NCBI RefSeq assembly: GCF_000379625.1
Contig: NZ_KB903219.1
Coordinates: 124,001-188,000 of the forward strand
DNA from: Actinomycetospora chiangmaiensis DSM 45062
GTDB lineage: Bacteria > Actinomycetota > Actinomycetes > Mycobacteriales > Pseudonocardiaceae
Direction of reading: 5' to 3'
Length of the DNA stretch: 64,000 nt
Within the stretch, counting starts at the first letter, position 1, and each line of letters opens with the position of its first letter. This document shows positions 44,639-52,797 of the stretch, piece by piece. The translations under genes and the position numbers were made by a program. Below the pieces are notes generated by a model. That model was not told the origin of the DNA, did no database searches, and saw nothing but the letters and a program-made list of their open reading frames with translations.

Positions 44639-45571
44639 ATGACCATCGAGACCCCCTTCGGCGAGTTCTCCACCGCCGACGAGGTCGCCGCCGGGATCGA
44701 CCTGACCGGGAAGCGGGCGGTCGTCACCGGCGCCTCCTCCGGCATCGGCGTCGAGACCGCCCGCACGCTGGCCACCCACGGCGCCGAGGTGACGCTCGCC
44801 GTCCGGAACCTCGACGCCGGCGAGCGGGTCGCGGCGGACATCCGCGGCCAGGGCGGGAAGGTCGATGTCCGGCCGCTCGAGCTCGGCGACCGCGCCTCGA
44901 TCGCCGCGTTCGTGGACGCCTGGGACGGGCCCCTGCACGTGCTGGTGAACAACGCGGGCGTGATGGCGCTGCCGGAGCTGACGCTGGTCGACGGGCAGGA
45001 GGCGCAGTTCGCGACGAACCACCTCGGGCACTTCGCCCTGGCCACGGGGCTGCACCGGGCGCTCGCCGTGGCCGGCAGTGCGCGTGTCGTGTCGGTCTCG
45101 TCGTCCGCGCACCTGCGCCTGCCGGTGCTGTTCGACGACCTGGCCTTCTCCTTCGTCGAGTACAACCCCTGGATCGGCTACGCCCAGTCGAAGACCGCCA
45201 ACGTGCTGTTCGCCGTCGAGGCCACGCGGCGCTGGGCCGACGACGGGATCACCGTGAACGCCCTGATGCCGGGCGGGATCGCCACGGGCCTGCAGCGCCA
45301 CGTGGACATGGAGGCACTGATGGCCGTCCGTCGTGCGGCGGGGGCGTCGGCCGAGCTGAAGACCGTCGAGCAGGGCGCGTCGACCTCCGTGCTCTGCGCG
45401 GTGTCCCCGCTGCTCGACGGCGTGGGCGGCCGGTACTTCGAGGACTGCCACGAGGCGGCGGTGATCACCGGGCGGGACCAGTCGGACGGCCGGCACGGGG
45501 TCGCGGCGTTCGCGCTCGACCCCGCGAACGCCGAGCGGCTCTGGTCGGTCTCGGAGCGGCTGATCGCCTAG
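44639..45571 (+). CDS. Short-chain dehydrogenase/reductase (retinol-dehydrogenase-like)
   Basis: 310 residues. TGASSGIGVETARTL for the cofactor, NNAGVMALP, SVSSSAH for the catalytic Ser and YAQSKTAN (YxxxK). This longer SDR type with an N-terminal extension is common in actinobacteria next to TetR genes. Substrate unknown. Induction by relief of the divergent TetR is likely. It ends in a 4-bp overlap (CTAG) with the convergent mtnA. Confidence 0.87.
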   Translation: MTIETPFGEFSTADEVAAGIDLTGKRAVVTGASSGIGVETARTLATHGAEVTLAVRNLDAGERVAADIRGQGGKVDVRPLELGDRASIAAFVDAWDGPLHVLVNNAGVMALPELTLVDGQEAQFATNHLGHFALATGLHRALAVAGSARVVSVSSSAHLRLPVLFDDLAFSFVEYNPWIGYAQSKTANVLFAVEATRRWADDGITVNALMPGGIATGLQRHVDMEALMAVRRAAGASAELKTVEQGASTSVLCAVSPLLDGVGGRYFEDCHEAAVITGRDQSDGRHGVAAFALDPANAERLWSVSERLIA

Positions 45572-46512
45572 CGCCAGGCCTGCTTCTCGCTGACGACCGC
45601 GGTGATCAGCTCGAAGGGCGTGACGTCGAAGGCCGGGTTGTAGACGGGAGTGTCGGCGAGGGTCGCACCGCCGCGCACCTCGTCGGCGCCGCGTTCCTCG
45701 ACGACGATGTCGGCCCCGGTCGGCGTGTCCGGGTCAATCGTCTCCTCGGGGGCGACGACGAGGAACGGCACACCGGACCGGGCGGCGGCGCAGGCCAACG
45801 AGTACGTCCCGATCTTGTTGGCGGTGTCGCCGTTCGCGGCGATGCGGTCGGCGCCGACGAGCACCGCGTCGACCAGGCCGGAGGCGATCGCGGCCGGTCC
45901 CGCCGAGTCCACGCACAGCCGGTGCGGGGCGCCGGCCCGGGCGAGCTCCCACACCGTGAGGCGCGCGCCCTGCAGCAGCGGGCGGGTCTCGCAGGCGAGT
46001 ACCTCGGTGAGGAGCCCGCGGTCGTGCAGCCGCAGGATCGCGCCGAGGGCGGACCCGCCCGGCCCGCAGGCGAGGTCGCCCGTGTTGCACACGGTCAACG
46101 CCCGTACCGGCCCGGGCCGGAGTTCCTGCACGAGCGCGGCGGCCCGCTCTGTGGCCCGGGCGTTCACGACGGCGGCCTCTCCCGCCACCGCGCGGGCCTC
46201 CGCGAGCGCGGTCGCGGGGCCGTCGCCGGCGCGGGCGAGCACGCGGCGCACGCCGAGGCTCAGGGGGACCGCCGTGGGCCGGGCGGTGGCGATCCGCGTG
46301 GCGGCCTCCGGGGTGCCGAGCGCGCAGGCGAGCGCCGCTCCGTACGCGCCGGCGATCCCGAGGCTGGGAGCGCCACGGACCGCGAGGGTGCGGATGGCCT
46401 CGACGACCTCGTCGACGGTCCGCAGCCGCAGCCAGGTCGTCGCGTGCGGAAGGGCCCGCTGGTCGAGCAGGACCAGCGCGGGGCCGTCGTCGGACCAGTC
46501 CACGAACTCCAC
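45568..46512 (-). CDS. mtnA: S-methyl-5-thioribose-1-phosphate isomerase
   Basis: 314 residues. The substrate-binding RGAPSLGIAGAYG, the catalytic Cys in LTVCNTGDLA and GADRIAANGDTANKIGT mark MtnA of the eIF2B-alpha-like superfamily. It isomerises methylthioribose-1-phosphate to methylthioribulose-1-phosphate in methionine salvage. No other mtn gene is in the window. Slightly short relative to many MtnA proteins (about 340-350), mostly at the N-terminus. Confidence 0.88.
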   Translation of the reverse strand: MEFVDWSDDGPALVLLDQRALPHATTWLRLRTVDEVVEAIRTLAVRGAPSLGIAGAYGAALACALGTPEAATRIATARPTAVPLSLGVRRVLARAGDGPATALAEARAVAGEAAVVNARATERAAALVQELRPGPVRALTVCNTGDLACGPGGSALGAILRLHDRGLLTEVLACETRPLLQGARLTVWELARAGAPHRLCVDSAGPAAIASGLVDAVLVGADRIAANGDTANKIGTYSLACAAARSGVPFLVVAPEETIDPDTPTGADIVVEERGADEVRGGATLADTPVYNPAFDVTPFELITAVVSEKQAWR

Positions 46513-46642
46513 GTCACGATCGTCGCACCCGATCCGGGCGACCCGGTTCCTCGATCAGGAGAAACCGGACACAGAGATCCTCTTAGCCCGTGTGGGTGTC
46601 TACAGTGCTCCTCAGTCATCGGATCCGTGTGAGGAGCCTCCG

Positions 46643-48235
46643 CTGCGCACTCGAGTCGTCGGTCTCGCCGCCGTCCTGCTCCTCGCCGTGATCGGGGCGC
46701 TCACCGCCGTCCCGGCCCAGGCCGCTCCCGCGCCGGGCTACCAGCCCCCGCCCGCGACCTTCGGTCCGTGCACGTCCGCGTCGCTGGTCGCTGCGGGCGC
46801 GCAGTGCGGATTCGTCACCGTGCCGCTGGACTACGCGGACCCGGGCGGCCGGAAGATCACGATCGCGATCTCGCGGATCACGCACAAGACTTCGCAGTCG
46901 CAGGGGGTCATGCTGGTGAACCCCGGCGGTCCCGGGGGCTCCGGGCTCGCCCTGTCCCGGCTCCAGTCCCGCGTGCCGAACGGTGCCGGGAACGCCTACG
47001 ACTGGATCGGCTTCGACCCGCGCGGCGTGGGAGCGAGCGAGCCGGCGCTGTCGTGCGACAAGACCTACGCGGGCTTCAACCGGCCCTACTACGTCGCGAC
47101 GCAGGACCCGCGGGCCGAGGCGGCGTGGCTGGCCAAGACCTCCAGCTACACCGCGGCGTGTGCCGTCGCGGGCCGCGACCTGCTGCCGCACCTCAAGACC
47201 ACGGACACCGTCGAGGACATGGAGTCGATCCGCAAGGCGCTCGGCGAGCAGCAGATCAACTTCTACGGCTTCTCCTACGGCACCTACCTCGGCACCGTCT
47301 ACGCCACGCTGCACCCGCAGCAGGTCCGGCGGATGGTCCTCGACGGCGTCGTCGACCCGTCCCGCGTCTGGGAGCAGGGCAACGATGACCAGGACGTCGC
47401 CTTCGAGCGCTCCGTCGGCGTGTTCTTCGGGTGGGTGGCGAAGTACGACGCCGTCTACCACCTGGGCACCACCGCGCAGGCGGTCCGGGCGCGCTACGAC
47501 GAGCAGTACCAGAAGCTCCGGACCCAGCCGGCCGGCGGCCTGATCGGCTCGTCGGAGTGGAACGACATCTTCCTGCAGGCCGGCTACTACGTGTACGGCT
47601 GGGAGGACATCGCGTCCGCGTTCTCGGCGTGGGTCAACCAGCAGAACCCGGCGGGCCTGCTCGCGCTCTACCCGGCGCCCACCGACGACAACGGCTACGC
47701 GGTCTACCTCGGCGTGCAGTGCACCGACGCGCCGTGGTCGCGCTACCCCGCCTTCCGGGCGCAGAACGCCGCGCTCTTCCCGAAGGCCCCGTTCGAGACC
47801 TGGGCCAACGCCTGGTTCAACGCGCCCTGCACCTTCTGGCCCGCCCCCGCGGGGCGCCCGACCGTGGTGAACGGTGCGGCCGCGCCGCCGATCCTGCTGG
47901 TCTCGGAGACGCTCGACGCGGCGACGCCGTACTCCGGCGCCCTGGCCGTGCGGCGGTCCTTCCCGCAGTCCCGCCTGGTCGAGGGCACCGGCGGCACGAC
48001 CCACGCGGGCACGTTGCAGGGGCAGGCGCCCTGCGAGGACCAGATCGTCGCGAACTACCTGGCGTCCGGGGCCCTGCCGGCCCGGACGGGCGGGGGCGGG
48101 TCCGACGCGCAGTGCGCGCCGACCCCGCAGCCGACCCCGACGGCGGTCACCCTCCCCACGCCGACGGCGGCGACCGCGAAGGCCGCGGCCAGCGCCGTCA
48201 CCGCGGTGGCCCCGCAGCGCTGGCTCGGGAACTGA
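46643..48235 (+). CDS. Secreted alpha/beta hydrolase, tripeptidyl-aminopeptidase type
   Basis: 530 residues. A Sec signal peptide (RTRVVGLAAVLLLAVIGALTA then AQA) is followed by an alpha/beta hydrolase: NPGGPGGSG oxyanion region, nucleophile elbow YGFSYGTYLG, DWIGFDPRGVG, and the TAP C-terminal domain with SETLDAATPY (Asp) and TTHAGT (His). Related Streptomyces enzymes release tripeptides from secreted proteins. The only start that gives an ideal signal peptide is CTG at 46643, 6 nt after GAGGAG; no ATG, GTG or TTG fits. The last ~55 residues are Thr/Pro/Ala-rich. Confidence 0.82.
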   Translation: MRTRVVGLAAVLLLAVIGALTAVPAQAAPAPGYQPPPATFGPCTSASLVAAGAQCGFVTVPLDYADPGGRKITIAISRITHKTSQSQGVMLVNPGGPGGSGLALSRLQSRVPNGAGNAYDWIGFDPRGVGASEPALSCDKTYAGFNRPYYVATQDPRAEAAWLAKTSSYTAACAVAGRDLLPHLKTTDTVEDMESIRKALGEQQINFYGFSYGTYLGTVYATLHPQQVRRMVLDGVVDPSRVWEQGNDDQDVAFERSVGVFFGWVAKYDAVYHLGTTAQAVRARYDEQYQKLRTQPAGGLIGSSEWNDIFLQAGYYVYGWEDIASAFSAWVNQQNPAGLLALYPAPTDDNGYAVYLGVQCTDAPWSRYPAFRAQNAALFPKAPFETWANAWFNAPCTFWPAPAGRPTVVNGAAAPPILLVSETLDAATPYSGALAVRRSFPQSRLVEGTGGTTHAGTLQGQAPCEDQIVANYLASGALPARTGGGGSDAQCAPTPQPTPTAVTLPTPTAATAKAAASAVTAVAPQRWLGN

Positions 48236-48246
48236 GCTCGGCGCCG

Positions 48247-48558
48247 TCAGACGAAGCGGACGGCGAAGCCCACGGGGTGGAGGTCGGCGGAGACGAACAC
48301 GTCGAAGCGCGTGCCGCCCTCCGCCTCCGGCTCCGCCGCGGAGGCCCAGGAGAAGCTGAGTTCGGCCTCGCCGTCGCGGGGCACCGAGATCGTGTCGAGG
48401 TGGAAGCCGCGCCGGTCGAGGCGCAGGTAGCGCGACAGGAGGTGCAGCGCCTTGCCGACGACGGCCTCGCGCTCGGCCACGACCCGCGCGGCCAGTTCCT
48501 CGCGGCCGGGGTGGATCTCCACCTCGAGCCCGTCGTCGTGCCGCTGGATCCGGCTCAC
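48247..48558 (-). CDS. Small protein of unknown function
   Basis: 103 residues from GTG 48558. The sequence reads as a two-layer alpha/beta protein (DGLEVEIHPGREELAARVVAEREAVVGKALHLLSRYLRLDRRGFHLDTI..RFDVFVSADL). No recognised family. The frame extends upstream only through the 39-nt repeat, so the later start is preferred, although no clear ribosome-binding site is seen. Convergent with the secreted peptidase. Confidence 0.55.
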   Translation of the reverse strand: MSRIQRHDDGLEVEIHPGREELAARVVAEREAVVGKALHLLSRYLRLDRRGFHLDTISVPRDGEAELSFSWASAAEPEAEGGTRFDVFVSADLHPVGFAVRFV

Positions 48559-48589
48559 CGTGCCGAGGATGCCACCGCCGGACGCGCGA

Positions 48590-48628
48590 GTGGCGCCTCT
48601 CGCGCGTGCCGTGCGAGCGATGGGCCAT
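48590..48628 (+). repeat. 39-nt dispersed repeat, diverged copy 3
   Basis: Starts GTGGCGCC and ends GAGCGATGGGCCAT, matching the ends of the copies at 29881 and 32405. The centre differs. Confidence 0.45.
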
Positions 48629-48806
48629 TCCTGTCCTGCCGGCGGTGGGCGCACCACGGATCGCGGCGAGCTGTTCTTTCGGTCTCGGAGCGATCACGAC
48701 GGGTCCTGATGCAGGACCACGTGCCACGATCGGGCGACCTCCGCTCACGCCGCACCCGTTGCGCGCGATGAGGAGGCACACGCCCCGTCCGGTTGAGGAG
48801 ACCACC

Positions 48807-48911
48807 ATGGCCGTGCCGACCCCGAGGACGCCCACCGGCATCCCCGCCCTCGCCCTGCTGCTCGTGCTCGTGGTGATCGTGCTGGCCATGTGGATCGCCT
48901 GGACGGCCTGA
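48807..48911 (+). CDS. 34-residue single-span membrane protein
   Basis: Too short for routine gene finding but well supported. ATG at 48807 follows GAGGAG by 6 nt, then MAVPTPRTPTG and one long hydrophobic helix (IPALALLLVLVVIVLAMWIAW). It ends 30 bp before the convergent purU stop. Function unknown. Confidence 0.6.
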   Translation: MAVPTPRTPTGIPALALLLVLVVIVLAMWIAWTA

Positions 48912-48941
48912 CTCGGCGAACACCCCGAGGAGCTCGAGCCC

Positions 48942-49799
48942 TCAGAACACGACCGTGGTCGTCCCGTCGCGCATGACGCGGTCCTCGCAGTGCCAGCGCA
49001 CGGCACGCGAGAGGACGGAACGCTCGACGTCGGCGCCGAGGCGGGTCAGGTCGGCCGCGGTGTGCCGGTGGTTCACCCGCACCACGTCCTGCTCGATGAT
49101 CGGGCCCTGGTCGAGCTCCTCGGTGACGTAGTGCGCCGTCGCGCCGACGAGCTTCACCCCGCGCTCCTTGGCCTGCCGGTAGGGCACGGCGCCGACGAAC
49201 GCCGGCAGGAACGAGTGGTGGATGTTGATCATCGGCGCGCCGACGGCGGCGAGCAGCGAGCCGGACACGATCTGCATGTAGCGGGCGAGCACCACGAGGT
49301 CCACGCCGGCGAGCAGTTCGGCCTGCCGGGCCTCCGCCTCGGGCTTCGTCTCCGGGGTCACCGGCACGTGCACGAACGGCACCCCGAACGACTCGACGGC
49401 GGCCGCGAGGTCGGGGTGGTTGGAGATGACCACCTCGACGGTGACGTCGAGGTCGCCGCGCTGGGTGCGCCACAGCAGGTCGAGCAGGCAGTGGTCGATG
49501 CGCGACACGAGGATGCCGACGCGCTTGGGCACGGCGGTGTCGGTGACCGTGAAGTCCATGCCGAAGTGGCGGGCCACGTCGGAGCCGAAGGCGGCGCGCA
49601 GCCGGTCCAGGTCGCGCGAGGGGAGCGCGAACTCGGTGCGCTGGAAGTAGGTGCCGTCGTAGGTCGCGGTGGTGTGCTGGTCGAGCGAGAGGATGTTCGC
49701 GCCCGAGGCGGACAGGAACGACGAGACGGCGGCGACGATCCCGAAGCGGTCGGGGCAGCGCACGAGCAGACGGCCGACGGTGTCGGCGGGGCGTGACAC
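48942..49799 (-). CDS. purU: Formyltetrahydrofolate deformylase
   Basis: 285 residues. An N-terminal ACT domain ([21 protein letters not shown]) precedes a formyltransferase-fold catalytic domain: [20 protein letters not shown] and [19 protein letters not shown] contain the Asn/His/Asp catalytic set. It hydrolyses 10-formyl-THF to formate and THF, supplying formate for PurT and balancing one-carbon pools. GTG start with TACCCT 6 nt upstream. Confidence 0.95.
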   Translation of the reverse strand: MSRPADTVGRLLVRCPDRFGIVAAVSSFLSASGANILSLDQHTTATYDGTYFQRTEFALPSRDLDRLRAAFGSDVARHFGMDFTVTDTAVPKRVGILVSRIDHCLLDLLWRTQRGDLDVTVEVVISNHPDLAAAVESFGVPFVHVPVTPETKPEAEARQAELLAGVDLVVLARYMQIVSGSLLAAVGAPMINIHHSFLPAFVGAVPYRQAKERGVKLVGATAHYVTEELDQGPIIEQDVVRVNHRHTAADLTRLGADVERSVLSRAVRWHCEDRVMRDGTTTVVF

Positions 49800-49805
49800 G
49801 TGGGC

Positions 49806-49811
49806 AGGGTA
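49806..49811 (-). promoter_or_regulatory. -10 hexamer of purU (leaderless type)
   Basis: TACCCT on the minus strand, 6 nt before GTG 49799. Confidence 0.4.
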
Positions 49812-49812
49812 G

Positions 49813-50163
49813 TCAGGCGTGCCGTGACATCGCGCGGGCGTCGAGCTGCGTGGGGACGGCGGCCCGCGGCATGCGGCGGCGCGTCGGGCGCAGGGGCGTG
49901 AGGGCGTCGTTGCGGCGCCGGACGATCGTGGTGGCGAGCTCCCGGGAGCGGGCCTCGAGCTCCTCGTCCTCGCCGCCGGTGAGCGCCGCGGCGGCGTCGC
50001 CGACCTGCAGGGCGACCCGGGCGAGCTCGTCGAGGAGGTCGGCCGACCAGTCGAACCGGTCGACCCCGGCCGGGCAGTGTGCCTGCATCTCGGCGGCCTC
50101 GGCCAGCGCCTCGTGTGCCCGCCGCACGAGCTCCCGCAGGTGGCGGCGCCCCTCGTCGTCCAC
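49813..50163 (-). CDS. Small conserved protein, paralogue of the broken gene at 30195
   Basis: 116 residues, mostly helical with a basic C-terminus ([16 protein letters not shown]). The core [21 protein letters not shown] matches the gene at 30195-30546. GTG start. It directly precedes purU on the same strand (13 bp), yet purU has its own -10-like hexamer inside this gap. No known domain. Confidence 0.7.
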   Translation of the reverse strand: MDDEGRRHLRELVRRAHEALAEAAEMQAHCPAGVDRFDWSADLLDELARVALQVGDAAAALTGGEDEELEARSRELATTIVRRRNDALTPLRPTRRRMPRAAVPTQLDARAMSRHA

Positions 50164-50357
50164 GAGCCTGCCCCCTCAGCCGCGCCGTCCGTCGTCCCGG
50201 CCCACGCAGAGTGCCCGACCGCGCGTCGTTCACACGTCTTTCGGCGGCGGCGCGACATCGGATCGATGAACGGGGGATGACGATCGACCCGGCACTGCCC
50301 CGATCGGGACGGCGGTCCTTCGTCGGGGTGACCCACACGGCGGCGTCGTGCCCCGGA

Positions 50358-50430
50358 CGTGAGGAAGCCCGGTCGGCGGGGGGACACCGACCGGGCTCGT
50401 GTCGATCACGGGGGGCATGATCGACGCCTC
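50358..50430 (-). ncRNA. 6C small RNA
   Basis: Read on the minus strand: a GTCGATCA/TGATCGAC stem with loop TGCCCCCCG (50401-50425), 3 nt, then an AGCCCGGTCGG/CCGACCGGGCT stem with loop TGTCCCCCCG (50366-50397). The two are enclosed by GAGG/CCTC. Two hairpins each with a run of six C in the loop define the actinobacterial 6C RNA, related to B11 of M. tuberculosis, whose C-rich loops pair with mRNA G-runs. A promoter fits just upstream. The exact 3' end is not determined. Confidence 0.88.
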
Positions 50431-50432
50431 CA

Positions 50433-50461
50433 ACGGTCCTCTCCGTCATCGGCGCCGTCAA
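50433..50461 (-). promoter_or_regulatory. Promoter of the 6C RNA
   Basis: On the minus strand TTGACG (50461-50456), 17 nt, GACCGT (50438-50433). The predicted start falls at about 50428, right at the first base of the closing stem. Confidence 0.55.
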
Positions 50462-50534
50462 GCGGATCGTCCGACCTGTGCCCTGCCCCATAGGGTCCGA
50501 CGTGCGATCATGTCCGCGCCGGAGGGAGGGCGCG

Positions 50535-50780
50535 ATGCGCATCCGACTGCAGGACGGTCCCTGTGCGGGCGACCACGACGTGCGGGTCGTCGATTCCGCC
50601 GCGCCGCCCGAGGAGTACCTGGTGCTCGTGGAGAAGGGTCCGCGGACGCCGACCGACGGCGTCAACGGCGGCACGATCCCGGGCGTCAACGTCTTCGCGG
50701 TGCACCGCCTCGCGCGCCGCGACCCGGACGGCACCCCCGTCTACGGCTTCGCCGGCCAGCGGTTCTCCCGCGGCTACTGA
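50535..50780 (+). CDS. Small protein of unknown function
   Basis: 81 residues. MRIRLQDGPCAGDHDVRVVDSAAPPEEYLVLVEKGP then a Gly/Asn-rich loop and a basic C-terminal strand (VYGFAGQRFSRGY). Small beta-rich proteins of this shape are frequent in actinobacteria without assigned function. GGAGGGAGGG lies directly upstream of ATG 50535. Its 3' side is a strong hairpin. Confidence 0.7.
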   Translation: MRIRLQDGPCAGDHDVRVVDSAAPPEEYLVLVEKGPRTPTDGVNGGTIPGVNVFAVHRLARRDPDGTPVYGFAGQRFSRGY

Positions 50781-50795
50781 GCCTCCCCGCAGGCG

Positions 50796-50835
50796 TTCCC
50801 GACGACGGGTCCGCCGCGCGGACCCGTCGTCGGAA
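50796..50835. terminator. Long hairpin built from two facing 15-mer repeats
   Basis: An exact 15-mer (50796-50810) and a one-base-deleted reverse copy (50822-50835), joined by CCGC-CGC-GCGG, give a 14-bp perfect stem plus TTCC/GGAA with one bulge. It lies between convergent genes (stops at 50780 and 50842). Confidence 0.85.
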
Positions 50836-50841
50836 CCGTGA

Positions 50842-51015
50842 TCAGGACTTGAAGGCGTCCTTGATCTTCTCGCCGGCCTGCTTGATGCTGCCCTTGGTCT
50901 GGTCGGTCTTGCCCTCGGCCTGCAGTTCCTTGTCGTCCTGGGCCTTCCCGACGGTCTCCTTCGCCTTGCCCTTGAGCTCGTCAGCCTTGTTGTCGATCTT
51001 GTCACCGGTAGCCAT
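50842..51015 (-). CDS. CsbD-family stress protein
   Basis: 57 residues. The CsbD pattern DKIDNKADELKGKAKETVGK with repeated Lys/Glu/Gly segments and DKELQAEGKTDQTKG is complete. These are small, hydrophilic, probably disordered proteins, abundant under general stress. ATG 51015; monocistronic. Confidence 0.93.
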   Translation of the reverse strand: MATGDKIDNKADELKGKAKETVGKAQDDKELQAEGKTDQTKGSIKQAGEKIKDAFKS

Positions 51016-51035
51016 GTCGGTGGGGATACCCGATC

Positions 51036-52010
51036 TCAGGCCGCGACCAACAGCACCCAGACCGGGCCGGGCGCGAACGTCAGCGGCGAACCGTCGGGTG
51101 CGGTGAAGGCGGTCGGGTCGCCCGGGGCGGACCGGGACCAGGTCCCGGTGAACCGTCGGCCGTCGCGCAGCACGTCGACGGGGCCCGAACCCACCGTGAC
51201 GGCGGTGGGTGAGGGGGAGCCGGCGACGTCGCGGATCGCCGAGGTCCGCACCGGGACGCGCTGCACCACGATCGTCGCGGGCCGGACGTCGGTGGGGGTC
51301 CCGCCGATGGTGAGGGCCCAGCGGTCGCCGTCGGCGCGGGCGGCCACCTCGGTGCGTCCGACCCGCTCGACGGCCTCGGGCGCGGGCGTCCCGCCGTCGC
51401 CCGCCGGGCCGAAGCGGAAGCCGATGTCGCGGGGCCCGGCCGCATCCGGGGCCGCGGCGAGGAGGGCCGTCGGGTCGGCGAGCAGGTTGTGCGGTGCGGG
51501 CCGGTCGGGCGCGCGCCGGTACGCCCGCGGCACCCGCTCCGCCGACACGCCGTCGATGGCGGCGGCCGCGACGCTCGCGTCGAGCGCCGGGGCGTTCCCG
51601 GAGTAGGCCAGGGCCGGGCGGCCGTAGGCGGCCAGCACGTCGAGGTCCGACTCCCGCAGGCTGCGGACCGCCCCGACGGTGGGCGGCAGCCGCGAGGCGA
51701 ACACCGCGAGCAGCCGGGTCAGGCCGGCCTCGACCGGCTCCAGGTAGACGACGTCCGCGTCCCCGACCCCGATCCAGGGCCGTGCCTCGGGGGCGTTGTC
51801 CACCTTGACGGCGAGCACCGCCCGCCCGGGGTCGCCCGGCTCGCCGGTCAGCGGCGACACGGCGACGGCCGGGGCCTGCGTGGCCGCGACCGGGCTCGCG
51901 GGCGTGGCCCGGCCGCCGAGGACCACGAACCCCAGGACCGCGGCGAGCAGGAGGGCGAGCAGCAGGCCCAGCGCCCGGCTGCGTCCGTCGTCGTCGGCCA
52001 CGCGGTGCAT
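51036..52010 (-). CDS. DUF3048 (YerB-like) exported protein
   Basis: 324 residues. One N-terminal helix (LGLLLALLLAAVLGFVVLGG) without a lipobox Cys is followed by the DUF3048 core: VKVDNAPEARPWIGVGDADVVYLEPVEAGLTRLLAVFAS and VGAVRSLRESDLDVL near the start, HNLLADP in the middle. Probably membrane-anchored and facing outwards. The biochemical role is unknown. GTG start, divergent from the DUF1707 gene. Confidence 0.85.
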   Translation of the reverse strand: MHRVADDDGRSRALGLLLALLLAAVLGFVVLGGRATPASPVAATQAPAVAVSPLTGEPGDPGRAVLAVKVDNAPEARPWIGVGDADVVYLEPVEAGLTRLLAVFASRLPPTVGAVRSLRESDLDVLAAYGRPALAYSGNAPALDASVAAAAIDGVSAERVPRAYRRAPDRPAPHNLLADPTALLAAAPDAAGPRDIGFRFGPAGDGGTPAPEAVERVGRTEVAARADGDRWALTIGGTPTDVRPATIVVQRVPVRTSAIRDVAGSPSPTAVTVGSGPVDVLRDGRRFTGTWSRSAPGDPTAFTAPDGSPLTFAPGPVWVLLVAA

Positions 52011-52023
52011 CCTCGCCCCGACC

Positions 52024-52029
52024 TATGAT
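52024..52029 (+). promoter_or_regulatory. -10 hexamer of the DUF1707 gene (leaderless type)
   Basis: TATGAT 6 nt before ATG 52036, a strong consensus match with no Shine-Dalgarno. Confidence 0.55.
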
Positions 52030-52035
52030 CAGGGC

Positions 52036-52737
52036 ATGGCGCGCCGCGCAGCGCAGGACCCCGAACCGGTCGACCCGCCGCGGGAGCGTGCCTCCGACGC
52101 GGAGCGCGAGGACGTCGCCGCGATGCTCGCCCGGGCCATGGTGGCCGGTCGGCTCACCCCCGTCGAGTACTCGGACCGGGCGGCGATCGCGCAGGCCGCG
52201 CGCTACCGCGACCAGCTCGACGGGCTGCTCTCCGACCTCCCGGGGTTCGTGCTGCACTCCTCGCACGGCAGCGACGCGCTCGAGCTCGAGGCGGGGTTGG
52301 GCGGCTCGATCACCCGCCGCGGCTACTGGAAGGTCCCGCCGACGGTGCGGGTGCACAGCTGGGTCGGCCGGGTCCTGCTCGACCTGTCCGAGGCGGAGTG
52401 CGCCACGGCCGTGACCGCCGTGGAACTCGCGACCGGCATGTGCACGCCGACGATCGTGATCCCGGAGGGCGCCACCGCCGACGTGGACGACCTCCGCATC
52501 TCGGCGGGGTCGGTGCGCGACGAGACGGTGCACCGCCGCGAGCGCGGGGAGATGCACGTCAGCGTGCGGGGACGGCACGCCTTCGGCGACGTCGTCCTGC
52601 GCCATCCGCTCCGCGGTCGGTGGGAGCGGCTGCGGTCGCTGCCGGCCGAGGCGCCCCGCTCGGTGGCCCGCCGCGTGACGCGCGCCCACCGACCCGCCCG
52701 CTCCGACGCACACCGATCCGACACCGGGGGACGGTAA
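52036..52737 (+). CDS. DUF1707 domain protein
   Basis: 233 residues. The N-terminal DUF1707 (ASDAEREDVAAMLARAMVAGRLTPVEYSDRAAIAQAARYRDQLDGLLSDL) precedes a beta-rich domain (ITRRGYWKVPPTVRVHSWVGRVLLDLSEAECA) resembling cell-wall-active/LiaF-like beta-helix segments. No transmembrane helix is seen. Probably an envelope-stress-linked cytosolic or peripheral protein. The kinase gene follows 60 bp downstream. Confidence 0.82.
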   Translation: MARRAAQDPEPVDPPRERASDAEREDVAAMLARAMVAGRLTPVEYSDRAAIAQAARYRDQLDGLLSDLPGFVLHSSHGSDALELEAGLGGSITRRGYWKVPPTVRVHSWVGRVLLDLSEAECATAVTAVELATGMCTPTIVIPEGATADVDDLRISAGSVRDETVHRRERGEMHVSVRGRHAFGDVVLRHPLRGRWERLRSLPAEAPRSVARRVTRAHRPARSDAHRSDTGGR

Positions 52738-52797
52738 CGTCGAGCACCCGGGAAGCCGGCCAGAACACCGAGGACGACCGACGGAGGAGGGACACCC

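Noticed and set aside
50366-50397. Strong hairpin first read as a rho-independent terminator
   Set aside because: Together with the second hairpin at 50401-50425, the C6 loops and the promoter it fits the 6C RNA on the minus strand.
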